Of a DNA stretch of 56,393 nt, positions 36,767 to 46,517 are shown one piece after another. A program made the translations under genes and the position numbers. Within the stretch, counting starts at the first letter, position 1. Each line of letters starts with the position of its first letter. Below the pieces are notes generated by a model, which made no database searches, was not told the DNA's origin, and saw only the letters and a list, made by a program, of their open reading frames with translations. Source of the DNA: a virus; the IMG/VR virus record IMGVR_UViG_3300018476_000015, positions 1 through 56,393 of that record; one strand, written 5' to 3'.

Positions 36767-37759
36767 CTACTTGACGGCCTCGACACCCTGGACGCGGGCC
36801 AGGGAGCGGACGTGCCACGAGGCCAGGCCGGGAGACCAGTCGACGCGGGTGCGCATCACCGGCTCGGTCTGGAGTTCCCCGAGGTCTCTAACATCGAGGG
36901 CTTCCTTCTCCCAGCCGTGGAAGTGTGTCCGCACGCCCGTCTTGGCCCAGTACATGGAGGTGCAGTCGGTCTGCCCGCCGAAGGCCTCGGCGTCGGTGAT
37001 GATCGGCGTCACCTGGTCGGCCTTCACGCCCACGTCGTAGATGGGGCAGTCGCGGAACGTATAGACGATCCGCTCGTACTGGTCGCGGGTGATGGAGAAC
37101 AACTGCTCCCGGCGGAAGGCGCTCTCCAGGGCCAGCAGGGTGGTCTTGTTGCAGTAGCCGGCGTCGGGGCGCTTGCCGTCCAGGAAGTACATGGAGCGGT
37201 TGAAGCTGTCCAGCACGGCGTGGCGGTTGAGCGAGGTGGCGGTGGGCCCGAAGGGGGTGGCCACCCCGCCGGGGGCCAGGATGGCGTCGCCCAGCCCGGT
37301 GAGCGGATCGGCCACGTCGTTGATCCGGGTGCGGATGCCCGCCGGCGCGTTGGCCAGGGCCGTCCCGCCCGCCCCGATCCAGGGCCCGTTGATGGCCGCC
37401 TCGTTGAACTCATACGTGAGCGTCTTCAACTCGGTCTCGGTCATCAGGACACGAGGGTCCTCGAACTGGCCGTCGAGATTTTCCAGTCCTTTGGGGATGT
37501 CGATGTCCCTGCCCAACTTGAACACGGTCTCCTCGACCTGCTCAAGCTGGGCGGTCGACTTCCCGTAGGCTTCCCCGATGGCCACCCAGCCGGGTTTGGT
37601 CAGGGACGTGCGCACCTGGCGGGTCATGGAGATGCCCAGCCGGTTGACGGTGAAGAAGGGGATGCTGGCCATGATGTTGCTCTCCAGCCAGAACATCATG
37701 AGCACCCCCATCCGCAGGGGGTCCTTCTCGTTGAGCGCTGCTTGCGCGATTGTCCACAC
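36767..37759 (-). CDS. Major capsid protein (HK97-type)
   Basis: 330 residues; GTG 37759. RMGVLMMFWLESNIMASIPF followed by TVNRLGISMTRQVR is the usual N-arm/E-loop region; the middle has PKGLENLDGQFEDPRVLMTE, with the spine helix LKTLTYEFNEAAINGP; RIVYTFRDCPIYDVGVK and the P-domain end with ARVQGVEAVK. This pattern matches small HK97-fold capsid proteins of phages that use a separate scaffold. No N-terminal delta domain is fused, consistent with the adjacent scaffold gene. Confidence 0.82.
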   Translation of the reverse strand: MWTIAQAALNEKDPLRMGVLMMFWLESNIMASIPFFTVNRLGISMTRQVRTSLTKPGWVAIGEAYGKSTAQLEQVEETVFKLGRDIDIPKGLENLDGQFEDPRVLMTETELKTLTYEFNEAAINGPWIGAGGTALANAPAGIRTRINDVADPLTGLGDAILAPGGVATPFGPTATSLNRHAVLDSFNRSMYFLDGKRPDAGYCNKTTLLALESAFRREQLFSITRDQYERIVYTFRDCPIYDVGVKADQVTPIITDAEAFGGQTDCTSMYWAKTGVRTHFHGWEKEALDVRDLGELQTEPVMRTRVDWSPGLASWHVRSLARVQGVEAVK

Positions 37760-37765
37760 GGCCGT

Positions 37766-37790
37766 CCGCTCCCCTCAGTTGGGGAGGCGG
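37766..37790 (-). promoter_or_regulatory. Hairpin enclosing the capsid gene's ribosome site
   Basis: On the minus strand CTCCCC pairs with GGGGAG, and outer CCG pairs with CGG, with one bulge and a 6-base loop. GGGGAG is the Shine-Dalgarno of the capsid GTG, 9 bases away. It lies between scaffold stop and capsid start. Confidence 0.5.
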
Positions 37791-37794
37791 TCGC

Positions 37795-39051
37795 CTACGT
37801 CGCTCGCTCTCGTTGCTCGTAGCCGCGCTGGATCAGCCCGCGCACCGTCGACACGTCCGGCGCCCGGGTCGGGACGGTGGTGCCGGTCTGCTCCCCGATG
37901 GGGACCACCCCGGTGCCATTCGACCTGGGCGCGGGGGCCCCGTTCCCGTTCCGGCCCCACGGCGACCGCCCCGACGCCCGCCCGCGCTCTTCCGCCGCCT
38001 CAAGGTCCTTCTTGTGCTGCTCCTTGAGGGCGGCGACGGCCTGCGCGTGCTTCGCGGCCTGCTCCTGGAGCGCCTGGCTCACCTTGCCCGTCAGCTTGGG
38101 GCTCTTGGTGGCCATGTAGTCCACGAACTTGGCCAGCCCGGTCGCCTCGTCGTCGCCCTCGTCGGGCCCCGCCTTGAGGTAGTCCGGGTCGTCGGCGTCC
38201 ACCTCGAACGCCTCCGCGATCATGCTGCTGATGCGCACCGAGAGGTCCCGAGTGGCGCCCGCCTCCTGTTCTTCCAGTTCCATCTGGCGGGCGTAGGCCG
38301 GGGGGTCGTCGCGGCGTAGCTGGCGCAACTGCTCGACCCGCCAGTCGTCCTGGTCGGCCGCCTGCAGTCCCTCCTGCAGCTTCTCCGAGAGTTGCTCGGC
38401 AAGCTGGACGGGGCTCAGTTGGGGGTCGGAGCGGAGGCGCGCCACGACGCGCTTGAGGCCCGGCTGGGCCCGGAACGCGCGCTGCCAGCGCTCCGAGGCG
38501 AACTCCTGCGCCGTGGCCTGGGGAGCCGGGGGCGTGGGGGATTCATCAGGGGTCGCCGGCGACGGGGACGCCTCAGGGGGCGCGCCGGGCTCGGTCGGTG
38601 GCGCTTCCTTGGAAGGCGCCGGGGGCCGAGGGGAAGCGGGCCGGGGAGGAGCCGGTGTCGGGGTCTCTTGTACCGCGGGGCGGTCGGGTGTGTCAACCGC
38701 GGTGGCGGTATTGGCGGCCTGGGCCTGCTCGCGGGGCAGGAAGCGCCCGGTCGCCGGGTCGCGCTCGCGGAGTTGCACCACCGGGCCCTCGGGGCCCATG
38801 GGGGCGGTGCCGTTGGTGCCCGCCTCGACCGGCGGGGGCTCGCCCTGGGCCGTGCCGTCCGCCATCTCCTTCTGCCGGCCGTAGGCCTGCCGGAGCATGG
38901 ACTGGGCGTCCTCCAGGTTGATCCCCCGGGGCGGGGCGGTGCCGTTGCCCCCGGTCGAGCGCTGGGTCGGTGGCGCCTGCTCGACCGCCGGGGGCGCCGC
39001 AGGAGCCTCCTGGGGGGAGGCCGGGGCGGCGTCGGTAGCGGTTTCTGGCAT
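37795..39051 (-). CDS. Scaffolding protein (probable)
   Basis: 418 residues: Ala/Pro/Thr-rich N-terminal 200 residues, then coiled-coil helices (VARLRSDPQLSPVQLAEQLS, QVSQALQEQAAKHAQAVAAL, KEQHKKDLEAAEERGRASGR) and a C-terminal basic part (RGLIQRGYEQRERAT). Charged, helical and directly upstream of the capsid gene, the usual properties of scaffolds. AAGGAA precedes the ATG. No protease gene was seen. Confidence 0.7.
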   Translation of the reverse strand: MPETATDAAPASPQEAPAAPPAVEQAPPTQRSTGGNGTAPPRGINLEDAQSMLRQAYGRQKEMADGTAQGEPPPVEAGTNGTAPMGPEGPVVQLRERDPATGRFLPREQAQAANTATAVDTPDRPAVQETPTPAPPRPASPRPPAPSKEAPPTEPGAPPEASPSPATPDESPTPPAPQATAQEFASERWQRAFRAQPGLKRVVARLRSDPQLSPVQLAEQLSEKLQEGLQAADQDDWRVEQLRQLRRDDPPAYARQMELEEQEAGATRDLSVRISSMIAEAFEVDADDPDYLKAGPDEGDDEATGLAKFVDYMATKSPKLTGKVSQALQEQAAKHAQAVAALKEQHKKDLEAAEERGRASGRSPWGRNGNGAPAPRSNGTGVVPIGEQTGTTVPTRAPDVSTVRGLIQRGYEQRERAT

Positions 39052-39070
39052 ATGCTCTTCCTTACACGTC

Positions 39071-41914
39071 TTACTTCAGGGAGTACCCGCCGGTGGTCAC
39101 CTTGGCCCCCGGCGCTGCGCGCTCCGAGTACATCTTGAAGGTGTCCTTGTCCACGCCCCCGGCGCCGGCGAAGGACCCGACCACGGCCCGGGCCACCGGG
39201 CTCAGCTTGCGGGTCTGCTTGAGGTTCTGCAGGCGCACCTGGCTGCTGGAGATGGGGGCCACGTTGGCGTCCTGGACGGAGCCGGTGGTGGCGCCGTAGT
39301 TCCCGCTGCTGCTCACCCCCGTCCCGGCCTTGAACGCCTCGACGGCGGCGGGGGTGCGGATGGAGACGCCCGAGGACGGCGGGGTCGAGGCCGACCCGGT
39401 GGCGGTGCCGGTGCTCGTGTCCGCCGTCTGGGCGGTCTGCGTCGCCGCCGCGGTGGGCTGCACGCTGGGCTGCGCCTCGCTCTGCTGGGCGAAGATGTTG
39501 TTCGAGGCGCCGGTCTGCGTCTGGGCGCTGGGCGCCGGCGCGGCCTGGGCCGTGGGCCCGGTCTGCACCCCCTGCGAGGACGCCGACTGGGCGTACTGCT
39601 GCGCCACCGTGGGGGCAGGCGTCGCCGGGTAGGGCTGCACCGGGGGCGTCTGGGCCCCGGGCTGGGGGATGCCGGGCTGGGCCTGCCAGGCCCCGGACGC
39701 CCCGAACTGGGCCACGCTCTGGCCGGGGGCGGTCATCCCCGGCACGCCCTCCATCCCGGCGGTGTTGCCGGTGTTCCACCCGGTGGCGCCCCGGGCGTAC
39801 TCGTTCTCGAAGGCCATCGCCGGGTTGGCGGCGCGGGCGTAGGCCGCCTGCTGCTGCTCGGCCAGCAGGCGCTGCATCTCGACGGTGGCCTTGTCCCCCA
39901 CGTACCCGGTGGCGACCTCCGCGTCCTGCTTCAGCTTGAGCAGGTTGTACTCGGCCACGGCCTTCTTGTACGCCTCGTCCGCGATGGCCTGCTTCATGTT
40001 GGCGTCGGCGTTGATCTTGTTGATGGCGTTCTTCTCGGCCGCGTCCTTAATCTCGGCCGCCAGCTTCTGGGCCTCCAGGGTGTCCAGGCCGTTGAACTTG
40101 CCGGTCAGCTTGGCCTGCTCGATGGCCTGGTTGACGGCGTCGCTTTTGATCTTGTCCAGCAGCTTGTTCCACTCCAGGTCGAACCCGTTGGGCAGCCCGC
40201 CCTTGATCGGCCCGAAAGGGGTCATCTCCCCCTCGGCGTAGGTGCCCGAGACGCCGTTCGGGTTGGCCCCGGCGCCCGCCGCCGGCGGGGCGGTCACGTT
40301 GCCGTTGGTCACGCCCCCGCCGTTGATCTGGGTGCCGTAGCCGATGGTGTTGGCGTCGACCTGCCCGCCGTAGTCGGCGGTGCCCGCCCCGGAGCCGTCC
40401 GGCTGCACGCCCACCAGGGCGGCCAAGTTGGGGGCCACCCCGCCGATGCTGGCCGGGGTCATGTTGAAGACCTTCTTCAGGAAGTCCCAGCCCCGGTTGG
40501 TGACCCGCACCACGCCCAACTGGATGGCCCGCGCGATCAGGGGCGCGTACTCCTGGGGGATGCCCGAGGTGTTCAGGCTGCTCTCGGTGTCCGAGCGCAG
40601 CAGCAGGTTGCCCAGGACGGCCCAGTCGCCCTCCAGGTTGACCCCCGGGCCGACGAACAACTGGGCGGTGGGGGTGGGCCCGCCCCCCACGCCGGCGGGC
40701 GCGCCGGGCGTGTTGCTGCCCCCACTCCCACCCCCGCCTCCCCCGGTGGCGTAGCCGGTCTGGTAGTAGGGCAGGGCCATGGGCTGGGGGTCCTGCATCG
40801 GCTGCGGGGCCGGGGCCATCTGCTGCTGGGCCATGGCCGGGTCGACGGGCTGCGCCGCCGGGGCGGCGGCGCCCATCCCCATCCCCATCGCCGGCGGGGC
40901 GGACGCGCCCGTCATCGGCTGCTGCATGGTGGAGGCGCCCCCGCCCCCACCCATGGCGCCCCGGGCGAGCAGGCCGGCCATCGGGTTGACCCCGCCCCCG
41001 CGCCCGCTGTGGACCCACTTGTTCCAGTTCTGCTGGCCCCCGGCGCCGGCGTAGCCCTTGCTCTCGTCGTAGGCGCCGGCGTCGTCGGTGGGGTCGCCCT
41101 GCCCGCCCGAGCCGTAGGACTTGTTCAGGCCCACCCAGGAGCCCTCGCCCGCCGCCGGCAGCCCGTTGAGCCCGCCCCTGCCGGAGATGAAGGAGAAGGG
41201 CTGGGCGCCGTAGTAGGCCCCGGTGGTGTTGCGGGGCCCGCCCTTGCCCCCGTTGGCTGCCGGGTCCCACCCGCTGTCCTGGCGCCCCAGGCGGATGCCG
41301 GCCTCCTCCATCTTCCCGGTGGCGGCGTTGCGCTGGGTGGCCATCTCCTGCTTGCCCCAGCCCAGGGGCCCGCCCTCGTCGTCCCGGCCGATGAAGTGGC
41401 GGTTGCCCTCCGGGTCGAACCAGCCCGCCCCGTTGAAGCTGCCCTGGCGCTCGGAGAAGGGGTTCATCTCCCCCAGGCGGTTGGTGTAGCCCCCCGGCTG
41501 GGTGGCGCCCATATAGGGCGTGCGGGTGGTGCCGAAGCTGGGGTTGCCCGAGGCGTCCTTCCCGCTCCCGGGGACCACGTTGGAGCCGGGGTACGCCGGC
41601 TTCTGGTCTCCGTAGGGCGTCCCGGCGGCGGGGTTGCTGCTCTGCCCCTTGGCCCCGTAGCCCCCCTGCCCGGGGGGTTTGGCGCCGGGCTGCCCGTTGG
41701 CCTGGGCCCAGACGGTGGCGGCGTTCTCGCCGTGCACCCCGTACCAGGTGGCCTGGTCGGCGGGGGGCAGGTTGTAGAAGCCCTGGGCCTCGGGGGGGAC
41801 CTGGATGCGGTTGCTCTGCGCCGCCCAGAAGTAGGGGGCGCTGGCCCCGTACATCCCCTCGAAGTTGGCCCGCACCTCCTGGGGCTGGGCGGCGAAGTCT
41901 TCCCTGATCCCCAC
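39071..41914 (-). CDS. Low-complexity internal virion protein, 947 residues
   Basis: GTG 41914. N-terminal 70 residues are globular (REDFAAQPQEVRANFEGMYG); then long Gly/Ala/Pro/Gln stretches (SGRGGGVNPMAGLLARGAMG) and a helical region near residues 610-710 (AEIKDAAEKNAINKINADAN). GC3 is consistent. Sandwiched between giant virion proteins and scaffold, it is probably an ejected or internal core protein; this is inferred from position and disorder. Confidence 0.65.
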   Translation of the reverse strand: MGIREDFAAQPQEVRANFEGMYGASAPYFWAAQSNRIQVPPEAQGFYNLPPADQATWYGVHGENAATVWAQANGQPGAKPPGQGGYGAKGQSSNPAAGTPYGDQKPAYPGSNVVPGSGKDASGNPSFGTTRTPYMGATQPGGYTNRLGEMNPFSERQGSFNGAGWFDPEGNRHFIGRDDEGGPLGWGKQEMATQRNAATGKMEEAGIRLGRQDSGWDPAANGGKGGPRNTTGAYYGAQPFSFISGRGGLNGLPAAGEGSWVGLNKSYGSGGQGDPTDDAGAYDESKGYAGAGGQQNWNKWVHSGRGGGVNPMAGLLARGAMGGGGGASTMQQPMTGASAPPAMGMGMGAAAPAAQPVDPAMAQQQMAPAPQPMQDPQPMALPYYQTGYATGGGGGGSGGSNTPGAPAGVGGGPTPTAQLFVGPGVNLEGDWAVLGNLLLRSDTESSLNTSGIPQEYAPLIARAIQLGVVRVTNRGWDFLKKVFNMTPASIGGVAPNLAALVGVQPDGSGAGTADYGGQVDANTIGYGTQINGGGVTNGNVTAPPAAGAGANPNGVSGTYAEGEMTPFGPIKGGLPNGFDLEWNKLLDKIKSDAVNQAIEQAKLTGKFNGLDTLEAQKLAAEIKDAAEKNAINKINADANMKQAIADEAYKKAVAEYNLLKLKQDAEVATGYVGDKATVEMQRLLAEQQQAAYARAANPAMAFENEYARGATGWNTGNTAGMEGVPGMTAPGQSVAQFGASGAWQAQPGIPQPGAQTPPVQPYPATPAPTVAQQYAQSASSQGVQTGPTAQAAPAPSAQTQTGASNNIFAQQSEAQPSVQPTAAATQTAQTADTSTGTATGSASTPPSSGVSIRTPAAVEAFKAGTGVSSSGNYGATTGSVQDANVAPISSSQVRLQNLKQTRKLSPVARAVVGSFAGAGGVDKDTFKMYSERAAPGAKVTTGGYSLK

Positions 41915-41915
41915 G

Positions 41916-44900
41916 TCACACCGTCCCCGGCGAGCCCGCAGCCCGCCCCGCGCTGGTGGGCACCACGCCCGTCTGTTGGAGCAACCGCTGCAGCGGGCTC
42001 ATCGCCTGGGGCATCGCCGGCCCCCCGTAGTAGCCGGTGGTCGGGCTGGCCACCCGGCTGCCCCCGCCGGTCGTGGCCGGCACGTTGCTCGCCCCGAAGC
42101 GGGGGGCGCCCGTCCCGGCGCTGGCCCCGGGCTGGTAGAGGGTGGACTGCCCGGCGACGCCGGAGGTCCCGGAGACGCCCGAGGTGGAGAAGGGGGCCGG
42201 GGTGGCGGCGTCCCACATGGGCGCCTGGGCCTGGCCGTTCTGGCTCTGCTGGGCGCCGTAGGCCCCGCCCCCGGCGCCCCCCGTCGCCGGCGAGGGCCCG
42301 GCGAAGCCCCCGGACATCCCGCCCCCGTTCCGGTCGCGGGCGGGGTCGGGCTGCTCCAGGGCCATCTGGGCCCCGTAGCCCACGTTGACCGACGCCGGCG
42401 GGGGGATGGTCCAGATGGAGCCCCCGCCCCCGCCGGTGCCGTGCTCCCAGCCGTAGGTGCCCATCGTCGGCGGGTCCTCGCCGTGGTAGCCGGCCCCGCC
42501 CCCGCCCAGGCCCTCGAAGGCCGAGCCGTCCGCCCGGTGCCAGGTCTCCACCGCCCCGTCGTCGTAGTGGGTCTGGAACCAGTCGCCGTCCAGGGGCATG
42601 ATGTGCTTGCCCTGGACGGGCAGGCGCCGGCGCTTCTTGGCGGCGGCGCTCTGGCTCTGGCCTTGCGCGCCCCCGCCACCGCCCCCGCCGCCGGTGGCGA
42701 TGTTGGGCGTGCTCTGGATGCCCCCCTGCTGGCCTTGACGCTGGCGCTTGGGGATGTAGTAGCCGGGGAAGTCCATCCCCCCGCCCACGAAGTAGCCGCC
42801 CTCGTCCTCCTCCTCTTCGGGGACGGGGGGCGACCAGGGCGGGGCCTCGCCGGGCGACCCGCCGGGCACCACGTTGCCGGTGTAGAAGTTGGCCGGCGCC
42901 GCCTGGTCGGGGGGTGGCCCGCCCTCGGGCAGCGGGATTTGCCACTCGTCGCTCGTCCCGTCCGAGTAGGTGGTACGGGCGTAGCCGGGCTTGCCCTCGC
43001 TCTCCAAGTCGACCGTGCTCACCTCGGTGCGAGGCTGGGTGGAGGGCTGCTGGGCGGTGTTGGGGGTGTTGTAGTCGGCCCCGGGCGCGGCGGTCGCCGG
43101 CGCCGCCGCCGGCGCAGCAGCAGCGGGGGCCGGTGACGCGCCGGCGGCCTTGGGCTTGAAGGGCGAGGTGAAGGGCTCCTGCTGCTGGGCCACCACGCCC
43201 TGGCGCTGCTTGTCGATGCCGGCCTGGCGGGCCTGCTGGGCGTCGTAGTTGGCCGCCACCGGCTCGAAGACGTTGGGGGCGATGTTCATCGAGGCGGCCG
43301 CCTTGCGGGGGTCGGTCACCTGGGACAGGCTGGCCAGCATCGCGGTCTGGAAGGGGGCGGTGGCCATCTGGTAGCCGGCCACCCCCTGGCGCGCCTCGCC
43401 CGCCTCGGCGGTGCGCCGGGTGCGCTCGCTGAAGCCCTCCTCCGCGAGGTTGTGGCGCCCGGCCTCAAGCTGCTGCTGGCGCTGGGTCTCGCTGTTCTGC
43501 AGGGCGGTGAAGTCCTGGACGTTCTTGGCCGCCTGCATGACCAGCCCGCGCACCTCGGACGGGGAGGCCCCCGAGTTGATGGCCTCCTCGATGCGCTGCC
43601 ACTCCTCGGCCTCCTTCTGCTCCTGGGCCAGCTTGAAGGCGTCGCTCTCGGCCTTGGTCCCGGCCTGGTCGCTCTCGGCCTTGGCGCGCTTGTCGTAGAC
43701 GGCCCGCTCCTCGGGGGTGAGCGTGTCCGTCATCGAGACCAGCTTGCCGTTCTGGTCGATGCGCACCGCCTGGCCCGTCGAGGAGACCGTGACGCTGTCC
43801 GTCAGGCGCTCATCGAACCCCGGGTTGGGGGTGGCGACGATGTCCCCCGTCACCCGGTCCTGGGTGACGATGTAGCGGTCCTTCGAGGTGGCCCGCACCT
43901 CCTGGGGGGTGTTCAGGAACGAGCGGTTGGGCTGCCAGACAATCGACCCGTCCGAGGGGTCGTAGATGAGCAACTCCGGGCCGTCCCCGCCGGAGAGCAC
44001 CACCGGGTTCCCGTCCTTGGGGATGGGAATCTGGTTGATGAGGTTGCCGGCGGGGTCGGTGACGTAGAGCCCGTCCGCCCCGGTGTGCACGCTGACGGTG
44101 GGGGGCTTGGGCCCGCCGATGGGCTTCCACTGCCCGTCCTTGGGGTCGAGGAAGACGGTCTGCCCGGTCTCCTGGTCGACCGCCGTCTGGACGTTGCCCT
44201 GCTGCCCCGGGGGCTTCTGCCCGGTGGCCTCGGCCACGTCCTTGAGGTTGCTCTGCTGGGCCTTGGCCAGGTCGGTGCGGGCCTTCGCCTGGGCCTCGAC
44301 AATCGCGTCGTAGTCCTTGCGCTCGGGGGAGCCGGGCTTCTCCATCCCCGCCACCAGGGCCTGCGCCGTCCGCAGCGCCGCCACCTCCGGGGTGTCCGGG
44401 TTGTCGTTGTCCACCGGGGGCACCACGTTGTTGGCCTGCTTGAGGAGCCACCTGGCGTTGTCCAGGGCCTCGGCGGCGTCGTACAGCTTGGCGTTGGCGA
44501 CGTTGGCCCGCTCCTTGGCCTCGGCCAGGATGGGGCTGTCGCCCGGATCGGGCTGGGCGTCCGGCACGCGCTGGCGCTTGGGCGGGCCGGTGGGCGCCGG
44601 CTCGGCGGTGGCCCCGGGCGTCCCGGGGGCGGTGGTCGCGGCGCCCCCGGGGTTGCGGGCCCGGATGGCGTCGATGCCGGCCTGGATGGTGGCGCCGGCC
44701 TTGCCCAGGAAGTCCCCGACGCCCTGCAGGGGTCCGGGCTTGGCCGCCCCCGAAGGCTGCCCCGCCTGGCGTACCGCGTTCCCGAGGGCCACGCCCTGCT
44801 GCGCCTCGTCGGTCAAAGCCATGTCCGTACTCCCTGCCTCCGGTGCCGCCGGTGCCGCCGGCGCTGCTGGTGCCGCCGGGCGGCGCGTTGAGGCCCCCTG

Positions 44901-46517
44901 CCCCATCGGGACGACGGTCGATCCGGTGCCGGTCGCCCCGGCGGCGGCGTCGATCCGCGCCTGCGTCTCTTCTACCAATTTCGGATCAAGCGCGAAGGAG
45001 TATCGCTCCCGCGCCGGCGCAGCGGGCGCCGCCGAGATGTTCTGCAGCCCCTGGGTCCCATCCGTCAGCACGTTGGCCCCGGAGGTGAGCAACTCCGTCC
45101 CCGGCATGGGCCCCGGCACCGGCTCGGGGGGTGGGCCCCCAATCTCGGGCATGGGCGCCGGCGGTGGCCCCCCGGCGGGCGTGGGGCTGGGCATCGGCGC
45201 CGGCGGGACGTTGGGCACCCGGGCGGTCTTCTTCCACGCCTCGTAGGCGGCCTGCGCCGGCGTCGCGGGCGGCGGGGTTGTGGGCCTCGCCTGCTGCGTG
45301 GCCGGCGCCGGCAGGGTCTGGTCGGGCTTGGGCAGGGTGGTGGCGGTGGCCCGCCCCGCCTGGCCCGGGGGCAGGCTCTGCCCCTCGGAGCCCACCGTCA
45401 CCCGCCCGGGCGTCCACTTGCCGGCCTTGACGATGTCGGTCAGCTTGCCGTTGGCGTCCCAGAACATGGCGTCGACGTGGGCCCCGGTGGCGTTCCCCGA
45501 GTCGCCCACCGCGCCGATGAGTTGCCCGCCGACCACCCGCTGCCCGGGGCGCACCTGGATGCTCCCGGCGGCCTGGTGGGAGTAGCGGGCCTTGGTGCCG
45601 TCCGCGTAGTTGACGATGACCGAGCCGCCCCAGCCCCCGTTCTCCTTGGGGTTGCGCCCGCCCCGCCGGCTGTCCCCCTGGGCCTGGTAGACCTCGGTCA
45701 CCACCCCGTCCATCTCGGCCACGATGGTGGCGCCATACGGTGCGGTCAGGTCGGCCCCGGTGTTGGAGGACGGCAGGGCCAGGCCCTCGGCCCCGGCCGA
45801 GCGGAACTGCTGGGCGCCGAAGGGGTTGTTGACCCCGCCGGGCCGGACGCCCACGATGGGCCAGAAGCGCTCGCCCGCCTGCTGGGGCGGGCCCCCGCCC
45901 CGGATGGCGCCGGCGCTGATGGTCGGCGCTCCCCGGGCCCGGGGCCCCTTGACCACGGTCACGCCGGCCTTCCCGCCCGTCATGGGGGTGTCGCGCCCGG
46001 CCTTGACCACCACCGAGCCGGGGGGCCGGGGCAGGGGCGCCCGGCTGGGGGGCAGCCCCACCTGGCGCACGCCCGCCGCCACGACCCCGCCTGGGGGCGC
46101 CGGCGGGGGCGTCCCGCCCTTGCCCACCCCGCCGGCGGCGGCGTCCAGGGCGGACATCCCCTGCTTCATCCGGCCCAGGTTGGCGTCGATGTTGCGGGCG
46201 TACTCCCCGGCCTTGAGGGGGCGCTGGGCGTAGGCGGCGATCTGGCCCGGGGTGGCCCCGGGGTGCTTGGCCAGCATCTGCCGGAACTCGGCCGCCGCCC
46301 GCCGGGCGGCGGCCTCGACGTTCTGCCGGGCGGCGATGGGCAGGCCGTGGCCCCGCCCGGCGTCGTGCTCCTGGAAGACGCCGTGGCTCTTGCCGTTGTC
46401 CCCCACCGCGTCGGGGCGCAGCCCGCTTTCTTGGACGGCGGTGGCCACCCCCAGGTCGGGGTCGAGCCCGGCCGCCAGCCAGACCCGGCGGATGACGCTC
46501 TCGACGCTCTCGGCCAC
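41916..46517 (-). CDS. Virion lytic transglycosylase with degenerate M23 domain, 1533 residues
   Basis: GTG 46517. Residues 1-130 are an SLT-like lysozyme domain (VATAVQESGLRPDAVGDNGK; E30 in the catalytic place) for local wall digestion on entry. Residues of about 225 to 370 have the M23 fold (GADLTAPYGATIVAEMDGVV ... YSHQAAGSIQVRPGQRVVGG), but the first His is changed (NTGAD in place of HxxxD) and HxH reads HVD, so it is probably not catalytic. The rest is long Pro/Ala/Gly linkers with coiled coils near residues 740-860 and 980-1130. Likely injected with DNA. Confidence 0.8.
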   Translation of the reverse strand: MAESVESVIRRVWLAAGLDPDLGVATAVQESGLRPDAVGDNGKSHGVFQEHDAGRGHGLPIAARQNVEAAARRAAAEFRQMLAKHPGATPGQIAAYAQRPLKAGEYARNIDANLGRMKQGMSALDAAAGGVGKGGTPPPAPPGGVVAAGVRQVGLPPSRAPLPRPPGSVVVKAGRDTPMTGGKAGVTVVKGPRARGAPTISAGAIRGGGPPQQAGERFWPIVGVRPGGVNNPFGAQQFRSAGAEGLALPSSNTGADLTAPYGATIVAEMDGVVTEVYQAQGDSRRGGRNPKENGGWGGSVIVNYADGTKARYSHQAAGSIQVRPGQRVVGGQLIGAVGDSGNATGAHVDAMFWDANGKLTDIVKAGKWTPGRVTVGSEGQSLPPGQAGRATATTLPKPDQTLPAPATQQARPTTPPPATPAQAAYEAWKKTARVPNVPPAPMPSPTPAGGPPPAPMPEIGGPPPEPVPGPMPGTELLTSGANVLTDGTQGLQNISAAPAAPARERYSFALDPKLVEETQARIDAAAGATGTGSTVVPMGQGASTRRPAAPAAPAAPAAPEAGSTDMALTDEAQQGVALGNAVRQAGQPSGAAKPGPLQGVGDFLGKAGATIQAGIDAIRARNPGGAATTAPGTPGATAEPAPTGPPKRQRVPDAQPDPGDSPILAEAKERANVANAKLYDAAEALDNARWLLKQANNVVPPVDNDNPDTPEVAALRTAQALVAGMEKPGSPERKDYDAIVEAQAKARTDLAKAQQSNLKDVAEATGQKPPGQQGNVQTAVDQETGQTVFLDPKDGQWKPIGGPKPPTVSVHTGADGLYVTDPAGNLINQIPIPKDGNPVVLSGGDGPELLIYDPSDGSIVWQPNRSFLNTPQEVRATSKDRYIVTQDRVTGDIVATPNPGFDERLTDSVTVSSTGQAVRIDQNGKLVSMTDTLTPEERAVYDKRAKAESDQAGTKAESDAFKLAQEQKEAEEWQRIEEAINSGASPSEVRGLVMQAAKNVQDFTALQNSETQRQQQLEAGRHNLAEEGFSERTRRTAEAGEARQGVAGYQMATAPFQTAMLASLSQVTDPRKAAASMNIAPNVFEPVAANYDAQQARQAGIDKQRQGVVAQQQEPFTSPFKPKAAGASPAPAAAAPAAAPATAAPGADYNTPNTAQQPSTQPRTEVSTVDLESEGKPGYARTTYSDGTSDEWQIPLPEGGPPPDQAAPANFYTGNVVPGGSPGEAPPWSPPVPEEEEDEGGYFVGGGMDFPGYYIPKRQRQGQQGGIQSTPNIATGGGGGGGGAQGQSQSAAAKKRRRLPVQGKHIMPLDGDWFQTHYDDGAVETWHRADGSAFEGLGGGGAGYHGEDPPTMGTYGWEHGTGGGGGSIWTIPPPASVNVGYGAQMALEQPDPARDRNGGGMSGGFAGPSPATGGAGGGAYGAQQSQNGQAQAPMWDAATPAPFSTSGVSGTSGVAGQSTLYQPGASAGTGAPRFGASNVPATTGGGSRVASPTTGYYGGPAMPQAMSPLQRLLQQTGVVPTSAGRAAGSPGTV

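Noticed and set aside
38415-39779. A long minus-strand frame across scaffold and the 947-residue gene
   Set aside because: Its content is Arg/Pro shadow of two well-supported genes in another frame, and it crosses their boundary.
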